A stretch of 64,000 nucleotides of DNA from Carya illinoinensis (Eukaryota; Streptophyta; Magnoliopsida; Fagales; Juglandaceae): assembly GCF_018687715.1 (NCBI RefSeq), contig NC_056758.1, forward strand, positions 16,705,501 to 16,769,500, given 5' to 3'. The notes beneath the pieces are model-generated. The model saw only the letters and a list, made by a program, of their open reading frames with translations. It was not told the DNA's origin and did no database searches. Shown here piece by piece: positions 1 through 10,139 of the stretch. Position 1 is the first letter of the stretch. Every line of letters starts with the position of its first letter. A program made the translations under genes and the position numbers.

Positions 1-479
1 TGAAGAGACGACAACGGCAGAGTGCTATGGTATTTTTCTAAATGCTGTGAAGAAAATCTACATATATATTTGTATAAATATAGCTGACTAGAAGCCCTAA
101 AGAAAAAGAGAGGGAGAGACATGCATGCTTGGTGAACGTGGGAAGGCAATCCTAGTTTGTAAAACTGATGCACAACTACTGAATATGAGTATATATCCAT
201 TATACGAACGGTTGCCATGAAAGTAACAGAAAAAGTGACATGTATAGACTATGGAGTGGAAATGAACAATGGAAACTTGCGAGAAGAGAAGTCTGGCATG
301 AGATCTTACGGGGCTTGGGCTTTATGGCCCATTAAAAAGGTTTTTGACCAAAATATCAAACCTAAAGAAAAATATAATCCACCAAAACAGAGATTTTAGG
401 CCCGAAGTCTACTCAAAAAAATATTTGAAAACTCAAATGAATTTTTCACACATATAAATCCAAAAACTCTTTAAAACAT
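1..479. other. Unassigned AT-rich sequence
   Basis: No gene, RNA or terminal repeat was recognised here. A 60-codon open frame at 217-399 has no family signature. The segment may be further decayed upstream sequence of the copia element that becomes recognisable from about 480. Confidence 0.4.
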
Positions 480-1160
480 CTTGGCACTGGACCCAGGTAT
501 TACATGATAGTTGGTCATGATTATGAGAAGATTGAAAAATTAAAAAGAGAGTTGAGTAACTCTTAGGATCCACAAAATAGATTCTTGTTGGGAAGATCTC
601 TCATAAAAGAAAAAAATACCAAGTTGTGGCTATCTCAAGAGAGTTATATCAAGAATATACTAGATAGGTTCAACATGAGCAAGACAAAACCCTCGTGTTC
701 TCTACTTGCAGTCCATTTGAAGTTAAGTTCAAAGCAAACTCCTACAAGTGAGTAGGAGAAGGAAGAGATGAAAAATATGCCTTAAGCATCAGTTGTTGGT
801 AGCTTAATATGTGCCGTGGTTTTCCTAACTATAGAGGTTGAGTATATTCTTATCACTAAAGCTAACAATGAGTTATTATGTATGGAGATGTTCTTAGAAG
901 ACCAACTGGGTCATAAACAGGAGAATTATATCTTCTATTGTGATAGTGAGAGTGTTATCCATCTCAGTAAGAAGTCAACTCTTCGTTCAAGATCTAAGCA
1001 TATTGATGTGAGGTATAACTGGATTCGTGATGTATTGGAGATGAGGTTATTACAATTTGAGAAAATTGACACTAACGAAAATGGGTCAGATATGATGACA
1101 AAACCACATATAGTATGTAGAAGAAAAATAGGCTTGAGGGATCCCCACATATAGTTTAAA
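480..1160 (+). pseudogene. Ty1/copia pol remnant (end of RT and RNase H)
   Basis: This is the decayed 3' part of a copia polyprotein. From about 500 the frame reads a reverse-transcriptase C-terminal stretch with an in-frame stop near 567 (YMIVGHDYEKIEKLKREL before it). The open part at 816-1154 (112 codons) carries copia RNase H hallmarks: a VEYI stretch standing where family members have AEYxA, the DSES block, and SKHIDVRYNWIRD near residues 60-72. In the family these form the RNase H catalytic core and the conserved SKHIDxxxHxxR box. Frames shift between 700 and 816, and gag, protease and integrase are absent. A purine-rich tract at 1158-1170 and an LTR follow directly, so this is the 3' end of one element. 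It cannot encode a working enzyme. Confidence 0.85.
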
Positions 1161-1170
1161 GGGAGAGATT

Positions 1171-1857
1171 TGGTTGTTAGGTCCCTCCACGTGAGCAAAG
1201 CCCATTAAAGCCATGCACTTAGTGGCAATTTGGTAATTTCAAAATAGGTTAGGCTTTTTGATTTATAAAACTGTCGTGTATGTTGGTGTGGGTAAGAGAG
1301 AGAATAGAGAAGAAAATAAAGAGAGGAAGTTGCGGCTGTATGTACAAAAGAGTGAGAATTTTTTATGCCTTTTGTGGCAAAACTAGTCCCTGCAAAAAGT
1401 CATATTTGTTGTAAATGATGATTTATATGGTGATGATTAGGTGTTGAACCAAGAGTATATATATTGATCTTGATGTGAAATTGATCTTGAGAAGATAAAT
1501 TGTAAACTCATTATTTTGTTCATAGTCACTACAAGAGAAATGAGTTTTTGTGACTAAGATTTAGTGATCAAAATGACTATTTCCTATAATTTTCGTAGGA
1601 GATAGTCCTTTTGGTCACTAAATTTTGGTCATAAAAGTCCACTTATCTTGTAGTGAGTGAAAATTTTAACTAGATTAGGTCTCGTGGTTATTTCCTTCGT
1701 ATTGGATAATTTTTCACATAAAATCCTTGGTGTCTTGCTTGATTTTCTTTATTTTATTTATGAGCTTATTTTTACTAACTTGTCAATTATTTAATTTACA
1801 CAAAAAAATAGAAAATATTCTGTTGTATTTTTGGTGTAGTACTTCACCTTAACAACA
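1171..1857 (+). repeat. 3' LTR of the copia remnant
   Basis: The block begins right after the purine-rich tract AAAGGGAGAGATT (1158-1170) with TGGTTGTTA and ends with TAACAACA, the short inverted ends typical of copia LTRs. It contains a TATA-like stretch near 1260-1270. A CACTA-type MITE is inserted at 1527-1655. No 5' LTR lies inside the window, so the boundaries rest only on the ends and the position after RNase H. Confidence 0.65.
1527..1655. mobile_element. CACTA-type MITE copy 1 (129 bp)
   Basis: Starts CACTACAAGAGAAA and ends TTGTAGTG, imperfect terminal inverted repeats opening with CACTA. It is flanked by the 3-bp duplication AGT (1524-1526 and 1656-1658), as expected for the CACTA/CMC superfamily. 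Inner sequence is partly palindromic (TTTAGTGATC... pairing with ...GGTCACTAAA), so the whole unit could fold. It has no coding capacity. A second copy lies at 6368-6498. Confidence 0.9.
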
Positions 1858-2150
1858 ATTTACTGTGGAGAATAAAGAAAGAGGAAGCTAGTGATCATTT
1901 GTCTTATCAAAAAAAGAAGAAGCTAGTTTTATTCCGACTGAAAAAAGGTTGTCTCTTGATCTGCCAACTAAAATCCTCCACTCATATGTACCGTGCACAA
2001 AAACCATAGAAATTAAAGAGTTATACGTACCGTCTTTATTTAATTTGGTGGTTGTAGCTCAAAGTAGTACTACTACTACACCGTATGCATGCAATGATCG
2101 ATATTGATAATATACGGTACGCATGGATCGATAATCTAATGGAAAAGCGG
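1858..2150. other. Spacer, nothing recognised
   Basis: AT-rich sequence between the copia LTR and a MITE-like block. No coding or RNA feature was seen. Confidence 0.4.
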
Positions 2151-2357
2151 TGCAGTTTGGAACGTGTGATGAAATGAGATAGTTTTAGATATGAAATAAT
2201 TTTAGATAAAAATTTAATATAATATTATTATTATTTTAGAATTTAAAAAATTAAATTATTTATTATATTTTATATAGAAATTTAAAAAAATTATAATAAT
2301 AAAATGAGATGAAATTAATATTGAAACACTTTCAGTACTATCCAAATGGGGTGTAAA
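2151..2357. mobile_element. MITE-like AT-rich element (GTTTGGA-type ends)
   Basis: The left end reads CAGTTTGGAAC and the right end ATCCAAATGGGGTG. Together they form short inverted GTTTGGA/TCCAAAT ends around an AT-rich, A/T-homopolymer interior. The ends resemble the CCCCGTTTGGAT element at 40675-48625. No clear target duplication was found. Confidence 0.5.
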
Positions 2358-3660
2358 CCTTACCTTACCAAGCTAGTTAGAAGGATCAAAGTTATTATTC
2401 CACACATGGATGCATGCAGGGGACACGACCAATATTAATCAGTCCTACACCATTCAATCAAAAAGGATAAAAGAAAACAGCAGCTCGTTAATTATTCACT
2501 CATCAACTAACAAGCTCCGCTCAATGGAATTCAGTACTTTCTACAGCCTTAAACGTCATAAATAGCAGCTAGAATGCACACATCCCATCAATCGAAAACC
2601 ATCCAGCGCAGGAATATAATGAGTGGATCGGAATGTAAAGCTAACATTGAAGGATCGGAATTATTTCAGTCAAGAGTAGTAGCAATAATATTATTAAGTA
2701 TGCGCGTATATATGATCAATCATCGGAAAATGGAACTTATTCTGTTTGTTATTCCTGAAAGAAAATGCTAGAAACTGCATATATAGATCACTATCTTATC
2801 ATTATCACGTACATTATTATATTTACTTGTTAATATTTAATACAAAAATCTAAGAATAGTTACCACGATCATGTTGCGATCATAAGACACCCAGCTTGTA
2901 ATTAGGTTCCTACAAAAAGACTGGTTCAAATTCCTATATGATTAGTGTCTGTCACATGCATGATAACGATCGAGGAGCTAGCACTCAATCGATCTGAGAA
3001 TTCTAGTACTTCAATAATTCAATTACTTTTTTTACAAAAATTCTATATAAAGTAATTTTTACGTACTCATTATATATTCTATTCATGTGATTGTCTTCAT
3101 CATTTTTTAATATAAAATAACTAGTTTAATTAATTACATTAATAAAATACATAAAAAATACGTAAAAATAATTATATGTAGTGCAACTCTTTTTTTTGAA
3201 GTCATTAGCATGCATATATGCATGCATCACCTGCATGGAACAATTTTTTCATCTGTCCACTTGCATATAATTTTGCATATGCCATAATCTAAAAATTCAC
3301 ACGTACGTCTGATGCCTCTTATAAGCCTCCACTTCTCTGCATATTTATATGATAAAACAAAAACCACACGTACTCGGAAACCCTATTTGCACAGTTGAGT
3401 GGAATTATTGCTGGACCTCATTCCTTATTCTATTACAATTGCTGGCCTGCCGTAACCAAAACCCATAAGTGAAAGCAACTATACACTTCCAAGCACTAAC
3501 AAAACACAAAACAAATATGTCACCCTTAAAAAGAATCCAGGGCATAGAATCGTATGCGCCCACCAATTCGATCTCTTCAATTTCTTCAATAATACAAAAA
3601 GAAAAGAAAACTGAAGCAAAAAAAGAAAAGAAAAAGGGATTGGAGAGAAACAACGCAACT
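2358..3660. other. Intergenic region upstream of the PIN gene
   Basis: No supported gene. Open frames at 2574-2771 and 3405-3759 lack family features and overlap on opposite strands. The region is rich in CATGCATG/TGCATGCA and ATATAT motifs and presumably holds distal promoter sequence of the gene at 3840, but no specific regulatory site can be assigned by eye. Confidence 0.4.
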
Positions 3661-3678
3661 TTCTCAGTACTGCATGCA

Positions 3679-3688
3679 TATATAAATA
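3679..3688 (+). promoter_or_regulatory. Probable TATA box of the PIN gene
   Basis: TATATAAATA lies 152 bases before the start codon and overlaps a TGCATGCA (RY-like) motif just upstream. A start about 30 bases downstream would give a leader of roughly 120-130 bases that includes three ACGT repeats near 3802-3813. This is an inference from spacing and consensus only. Confidence 0.5.
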
Positions 3689-3839
3689 CCCCAGTTCATA
3701 TATATATTGTCATACAAGTTCCGTTCTCTCAATATTATTCAACCTGCCTAAACTTATAAGTATTAGACTAGGTCCTACTTCGAAATCAGGGCTAGTTTTT
3801 TACGTACGTACGTAGCTGATCATCGAGAACAGATTAAAA

Positions 3840-6800
3840 ATGATAGGGTGGGGAGACGTTTACAAGGTGGTGGTGGCCATGGTCCCTCTTTATTTTGCAC
3901 TGATTTTGGGGTATGGCTCCGTCAGGTGGTGGCGTGTATTTACTCGTGAACAGTGCGACGCAGTCAATCGCTTCGTTTGCTTTTTCACTTTGCCACTCTT
4001 CACTTTTGAATTCACCGCCCATGCCGATCCTTTCGAATGGAACTTTCGTTTCATTTGTGCTGACGCCATTTCCAAGCTCATTATCGTGGTGGTGCTCGCC
4101 TTCTGGGCTAAGTGCACTAGCAAGGGAAGCTATTGCTGGTCCATAACGAACTTCTCTTTGTGTACTTTAACCAATTCTCTTGTTGTAGGGGTGCCCTTAA
4201 TGAAGGCCATGTATGGTCAATTGGCGGTGGACCTAGTCGTTCAATCATCGATTGTGCAGGGAATCCTCTGGCTCACTGTTCTCTTGTTCGTCCTGGAATT
4301 TCGACGGACGGGTATTGATTTTTCTTCCGATACGAGTGTTGTTGGTAATTCTCGGGTGCAATCTGGGGTTGAACCAGGAAAAGATTTAGAGCAGAGCAAT
4401 GTCGTCGATGTTGAGCCAAGCACCGGGCCGTCGTTCTGGTATTTGATGAGGACGGTGTGGGTGAAACTAGCCATGAATCCGAACTCGTATGCGTGTATTA
4501 TAGGCATTGTTTGGGCTTTTATATCAAATAGGTATGTATATATGTAAAGCATGCTTCTTTAATTATTATTGCAAGTACCTGTGTACATAGTAGAACGTGA
4601 TGATCAAGAAAAAGAGTAAAACAGCGAATAGAACATGATCATGTCTTAGACATTCATGGATGAAATTGTATACCATTTATCTTAATTTTGAGTTCTGTTA
4701 ATTTATTAATTTCATATGTTTTCAGGTGGCATTTCCAGATGCCAAGCATCGTGGAGGGATCCATACTGATAATGTCAAAAGCTGGGACAGGCACTGCCAT
4801 GTTTAGCATGGGTGAGAACATTATTAATTAATTGGGTTAGGGTGTTGAGATATGTTGTGAATAGTAATGAAAAAATAGATAAAAAATAATAATAGAATAT
4901 TGAATAGTAGTAAAAAGTAATGAATAGTTGTAATAAGTAGATAAAAAATAATAATAAAATAATAAATAATAGTGGAGTATGTTAACAAGTATTGAGGTAC
5001 TCTCAACATCTAAACATATCCTATTTTAAAGTACTCTCAACACCCAAACACATCTAGCTAATCTTATACTGTGTTCTATTCAATCTTCATGTCGTTATTT
5101 GATTAAATATATATCATGTGCAGGGATCTTCATGGCACTTCAAGAAAAATTGGTTGCTTGCGGCCCAGGCCTCACTATTATTGGGATGGTTTTAAGGTTC
5201 ATAGCGGGACCAGCCGCTATGGCTATTGGTGCTATCGCAGTGGGTTTGCATGGTGATGCATTACGTGTTGCTATCATTCAGGTAATTTTTCCCCCATTTT
5301 ATAAACTGATCATGCAGCATAAGTACTAGTTGCTACTTGTCATTGGAATATCAAATTAATTAATATATATACCCAGGTCAGCCACTGATCATCGATGCTA
5401 CCAATTATGTCCTCCATATGGGCATGTTGTAGCTAGATGTCATAGTTAAAGTACTTGAAAATGCATGGCTGGTGTGCATTTGACTATTTAATTCACTTCA
5501 TACACGACTACTTTTGAGTGTACAACACGTCAAAGGCTGAATGATGTCAACCACCAATTTTCTGTTTTTTTTTTTTTTTTTTTTTTCCCTTAAGATGCTG
5601 ACAAAGATAACAATAAATTAATTACCCTTTCTTGGTGCAAGAAAGTGGTTCCTTGGCCAAAACAAGGAACCAAAAAGAAAAAAGAAAAAAGTGGGGGAGA
5701 GAGACAGATTTTATATTTGTTGTTGTCAGATAAATGCTAAGCATGCTTTAAACTTTTAGGTTGGCTGTCTCACGCAATTTTGAAATAGTGTTTAAAGTTT
5801 GAATGTCGCCGCCGCTGTCTGGCAACGTGGCCAATAGGATAAATCCACTTACGATTATGAGATCATTAATTTATTCGAGATTAAATAATATGATAAAATT
5901 GAGTGGACACAGAAATGTATCAATGTGTCTGTCTCTAGCTATTAGAAATTCTCCCCTCATCAAAGGATCAGGTAGAAGCTTGTCATGAACGTAGAAGTAG
6001 TACTACACAAATTTGTGGGCTAACTCATATATATTGTCGTAATATATAAGCACCTTTTTTTATAGGAAAATTCCCTAGCCTTATTAACAGAAAGCCACAT
6101 ATAATAGACCATATGCATGGTGATGATACAAAGGAAAGTACTGTTGCCAATAAGACTATTGATAATCCACTGTACGTTTAAAGTTTTTAATTCAGGCTAA
6201 ACCAGCTTTGAATATATGGCATGAAGTCTTTAGGTCTCACTGATCAGCAATTGAATTATATAGTATACCCAAGATCTCCTCGTCCACTATCTTCACGCAT
6301 GCTTTTACTGCTAATTTGAACATGTGTATCTGATCATCATGATGATCAGCCAACGATTGGGAATAGACACTACAAGAGAATTAGCGGGTTTTTGTGATTA
6401 AAATTTAGTGATTAAAATGACTATTTCCTACGGATTTCATAAAAAATGATCTTTTTTTCACTAAATTTTATTCACAATAGTCCGCTTATTTTATAGTGAG
6501 ATCTTCTCTTAATTCTCCTTTGAACACTTGGTTTTGATCCTCGGCATCTTCTTTCGCACAATTTAGTATATATATAAATATATATATATGTTTTTTTTAC
6601 ATAAACAGTAAATATCACTACCAATCTATTCTGATATGATGTTTGCATGCAGGCAGCACTGCCACAATCCATTACGTCCTTCATCTATGCTAAAGAATAT
6701 CGATTACATGCAGACGTACTTAGCACTGCGTAAGTTGCTTAAAACTCATGATATATAATCTCTTCACACACCAACTTTCACTATTAGAATACATGAAGAC

Positions 6801-7052
6801 TCTCATGAAAATTATTCAGTAACGAAATATCGAGAGAATATTTTGCAAACAAGAATGTTTCTTATGCGTGGAAAACTAAAACCAAAGCCTTCGATTGATT
6901 AATATATATACATGCATATACAAATTCAACTTGACTGTTCTTTTCTGGCTTGTCATTTATTTTTATTTATTTTTTGCAGGGTGATCTTTGGCATGTTGGT
7001 TTCACTTCCATTGTTGATAGCCTATTATGCTATTTTAGAGTTTGTATATTGA
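3840..7052 (+). CDS. PIN5: Short PIN-type auxin efflux carrier, PIN5-like (5 exons, 361 aa)
   Basis: Membrane carrier for auxin (indole-3-acetate). Short PINs of the PIN5 type act mainly at the endoplasmic reticulum, moving auxin between cytosol and ER lumen. Exons read by eye: 3840-4531, 4726-4811, 5124-5281, 6653-6729, 6980-7052. All four introns are GT-AG and the phases fit, giving 1086 nt and 361 residues; the Arabidopsis PIN5 protein is about 350. Residues 1-155 form the N-terminal helix bundle, with [13 protein letters not shown] near 14-26 and [10 protein letters not shown] at 111-120, which includes the family's helix-breaking proline. The loop at about 155-200 is very short, which separates it from long plasma-membrane PINs. 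NPNSY (213-217) opens the C-terminal bundle, followed by [18 protein letters not shown] and [14 protein letters not shown]. The start codon gives the usual PIN N-terminus with GDVYKV at residues 5-10. No stop or frameshift is seen. PIN8 fits less well. Whether it is expressed is unknown. Confidence 0.9.
4835..5053. mobile_element. MITE in intron 2 of the PIN gene
   Basis: GGGTGTTGAGA (4840-4850) is mirrored by TCTCAACACCC (5035-5045). A partial second copy of the right arm lies near 5001-5020. The interior is made of AATAGTAATGA-like words. The block at 39508-39662 has the same internal word pattern. It almost fills intron 2 (4812-5123). Confidence 0.65.
5282..6652 (+). other. Intron 3 of the PIN gene
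   Basis: This 1371-base intron is bounded by GTAATT and TTGCATGCAG. It holds a long T run near 5563-5586, a CACTA-type MITE at 6368-6498, and a TATATA stretch near 6569-6590. No separate gene was recognised. The open frame at 5803-5988 shows no family feature. Confidence 0.7.
6368..6498. mobile_element. CACTA-type MITE copy 2 (131 bp, PIN intron 3)
   Basis: Starts CACTACAAGAGAATTA and ends TTTATAGTG, flanked by the perfect 3-bp duplication AGA (6365-6367 and 6499-6501). It is collinear with the copy at 1527-1655, including TTTAGTGAT and TGACTATTTCCTA, with scattered substitutions. It lies in the sense orientation of the intron and has no coding capacity. Confidence 0.9.
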
Positions 7053-7077
7053 TAACCTCGGATGAGGGTTTTTACAA

Positions 7078-7083
7078 AATAAA
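7078..7083 (+). promoter_or_regulatory. Possible polyadenylation signal of the PIN gene
   Basis: AATAAA lies 26 bases after the stop codon. Plant 3' signals are loose, and AT-rich words further downstream (7260-7300) could serve instead. Confidence 0.3.
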
Positions 7084-7317
7084 GGGATCAGGAGGCTATG
7101 GAATATCGTTGGACTTAATTTCTATTTATTTTAGTTATTTCCTTTCCATTTTGTTTTCTTTTGAACATGTTCAACTTCAGCCTAATTGTTACCTAGTACT
7201 TACTTTCAATCTTTTACCTCAAGAGACCCGTTCATCAAACCCATGAATACAACAAACATTAATATATTATATATTGCATTATATACATATAGAGCAAGTA
7301 CAGTATTATGTTGTTGT

Positions 7318-7560
7318 TAGGGTTGTAAATGATCTATTCCGTTTGATAGCCCGCTTGTTACTCACTAAGTTAACTCAAATCGAATTTGACTCGTAAGAAG
7401 AAAGAAAGCTTGCCCATGAAAGCAGATACTCACTAGATTAATAAATAATACATACCCAACTAAATTCGACTTAACTAGGCTATGGCTCGTTTAGGCCTGC
7501 TTGTTTATACTCGACTCAATTAAAGCTCATTAATACATCAATAAATGTGTGTATATATAT
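7318..7560. mobile_element. Fragment of a GTAAA/ACTCG-type TIR element
   Basis: GGGTTGTAAATGATC followed by CTCGTTTAGGCC and TATACTCGACTC resembles the ends of the element at 49533-59515 (CTGTAAT and CTCG-rich words). Only one end is clear and the 3' limit is approximate. Confidence 0.4.
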
Positions 7561-7794
7561 GTATAAGTTCATAATCAACCATTTGCAATGAATATAAAAT
7601 TAATGTCAGTATTATAAAAATGGAAATTGCAACTTGAAGAAGAATGAGCTATATATATATACAGTAGGAATTACGTCAATGGTCATGATGATGTAATATT
7701 GTGATATTTAACTCTTAATGTTAAAGCTTATAAGATATATATGGATCCAAAACTCATCGACACATATGACAAAGTGCTTATTAACTATATTTAA

Positions 7795-9160
7795 GCATTC
7801 TGGATTGGGCGAGGAAGGGGACTTGTACATTTTAGATTGGGTGAGGACGAAACCTTATTGTATAGAGGACGAAAAGTGATTTTCCCTAATCCGAAAATCC
7901 TAGAATGAATACTAGTTGAAATCCATTCCTTGCCATATTCGATACACCCGGGAGGTACAAAGATTTACTAAGACCTTAGGGAAGGATTCTGGTGGGAAGG
8001 AATGAAGCAGGACTTTGCTCACTTCATTGAAAGATGCATTACGTTTCGTAGAATGAAAGCTGAGCATCAAAGACTGGTTAATTAGAAACCTACAACCATC
8101 GCCATTGATTTTGTGGTTGGGTTCCCCCAAACCCCCAATGCCATATGGGTAGCAATAGATTGCTTAACTAAAAGTACCAACTTTTTATTGATCACTATCA
8201 TGGACGCACTGAGCAAGCTCACTCAGTTGTACATAAGAGAGATAGTTAGGTTACACAGAGTTCCTAAGACTATAGTATCAAACTAAGACCCGAGATTTAT
8301 GTCTCATTTTTTGAAGATTTTACAAGTGGCGATAGACACCAAGCTAAAATTCAATAGTGCTTACCATCCCCAACCTGACAGTCAGTCGGGGAGGACCATT
8401 CAGATGTTGGAAGACATGTTGAGAGCATGCATATTGGATTTTAAATAATCCTAGGAAAGCCATATTCTACATATTGAGTTTACATATAATAATAGTTATC
8501 TATTAATGATAGTTATCTACTAACCATACAAATGGCTCCCTACAAGACACTGTACCGGAGGAAATGTAGATTGCCGATATGTTGGGATGAAGTAGGAGAA
8601 GCTAGAGTAAAAGGACCAGAGATCATCCAAGAGATGAAAAACAAGTCCAACTCATACTAGCCAGGATGGCCACTATTCAGAGTAGGTAGAAGAGCTATGT
8701 TGATGTGAGAAGGGAATTGACCTTTGAGGAAGGTGACTTGGTATACCTTAAGATATTACCTATGAAGGAAGTTAAGAGATTTGGACTAAAAGGAAAATTA
8801 AGCCCAAGGTATATTGGGCCGTACCAAGTGATAGAAAGGGTAATACCAATAGCATATCTAGTTGCGTTACTAACGAGATACAAAAGGATTCACAACATAT
8901 TTCAGGTTTCCTCATTAAGGAAAAGTTTTGGGTATTGGCAACCCTAGATAATTAGTTTGGATATAGTTCTATTGCGACTGAATCTAATTACTTATTTGGA
9001 AAGACTACAAATTGTAGACTGGAAGGAGTAAAGATTGTAAAGTCATACCTTTAGTCAAAGTACAATGGGGAGATGTGGGAAAAGAGGAGTTTACCTAAAA
9101 AAGTGAACGGGCCACACAAGATCAATTCCCATATTTATTTGAGCCATAATAAGTGTGTTG
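7795..9160 (+). pseudogene. Ty3/gypsy integrase remnant (chromovirus type)
   Basis: A decayed integrase from a Ty3/gypsy retrotransposon. From about 7950 the frame shows the zinc-binding and linker region (EGMKQDFAHFIERC, MKAEHQRL). The catalytic core follows with IDFVVGFPQ (first Asp), SN*DPRF (second Asp region, preceded by a stop) and YHPQ...[12 protein letters not shown] (Glu helix). At 8705-8947 the C-terminal barrel reads GDLVYLK, KLSPRYIGPYQVIE and HNIFQVSSLRK. A chromodomain-like tail with IPLVKVQWGD and FPYLFEP can be followed to about 9150 across frame changes. Many stops and shifts make it inactive. Layout and residues match the better preserved element at 50346-59441. Confidence 0.85.
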
Positions 9161-9186
9161 TAATGCACGTAGCATGAGTAAATTGG

Positions 9187-10134
9187 TGTTGTAAAATTTT
9201 ATTATACTCGCAAGTGCATGAACCATACCAAAATATAGTTTAGTAATTAACAATGAGGTCAAACCCATCATGAGCACTTGTAAAAACATAGGAAACCAAT
9301 CAGATACAAAACCAAATAAATTCTAATCTAATTCAGAAAGATGAGTTCTAAAATAAAATAAGGAGTTAAGAACTAAACAATGAATCAAAGCAAGAAATAA
9401 TTAATTTAATGAACTAATCACAATAAAAAGAACTAAAACCTAAACAATGAATTAACTATTAATGGAGAATGAACCAAGGTTTTGGAATCCACCTCCTTAA
9501 TTCATATTAAAATATTTATGATAGTTGAGTTTTCCTGAACATCTACATGACAATTTATAAATCAATCTTGTTATCATAGAAAATATCGTCATTGAAACCT
9601 ATTTCTTTTGAAGAAAAGATCTAAATTATGTTTTTCTTCACTCAAAGACATAAAATCAAATCATCACCTGTATCGGTTAAAATAAATCACAAAAGATATT
9701 AGATTTTATTTTTAACAAAATTATAAATCAGTCTCTCAGCTGATTAAGATTATTCTAGATCACGAATTTTATCTCTCTCAATTGATATGAAGTATGAACA
9801 ATATATCATTGAATGCATAAACAACTAAAGAAAAATCAATCTCATAAATAATATTACTAATCTTCAATGAGATTTCATCCTCAACCGTAGTTGAAAATTT
9901 AGCTAGACATGTTCATGAAAATAAACTCTAACAACTTAATGTAAATAAACATCAAAACAAAATTTAAAAGAATTTGAAGAAAAATAAAAATTAAATACTC
10001 TCAAAACGTAAACATAGATGCAAAACTAGAGGTAGAACTCCAATTTTTTATTTCTTCTTCCATCCGAGATGCTTTTGCAACCCTAGTCTTTTCTTTTCTC
10101 TATTCCAATGCACCGTCTCATGCCCTGGGCAACA
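9187..10134. repeat. LTR-like block with TGTTG...CAACA ends
   Basis: The block opens TGTTGTAAAATTTTATTATACTCGCAAG-like sequence and closes CTGGGCAACA. It is AT-rich and non-coding. The flanks ATTGG and TATGG match at only three of five bases, so a target duplication is doubtful. Several plant retrotransposons carry a similar motif of TACTCGCAAGTGCA, which is why an LTR is preferred. Identity and orientation are uncertain. Confidence 0.4.
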
Positions 10135-10139
10135 TATGG

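Noticed and set aside
2574..2771. 65-codon frame
   Set aside because: No signature, no neighbouring exon, AT-rich spacer. Chance frame.
3405..3759. Opposing small frames upstream of the PIN gene
   Set aside because: They overlap the probable promoter and TATA region, lack any family feature, and are low-complexity (Phe/Ser or Lys).
6950..7246. 98-codon frame overlapping PIN exon 5
   Set aside because: It is another frame across the last exon and its intron edge. The PIN frame ends at 7052.
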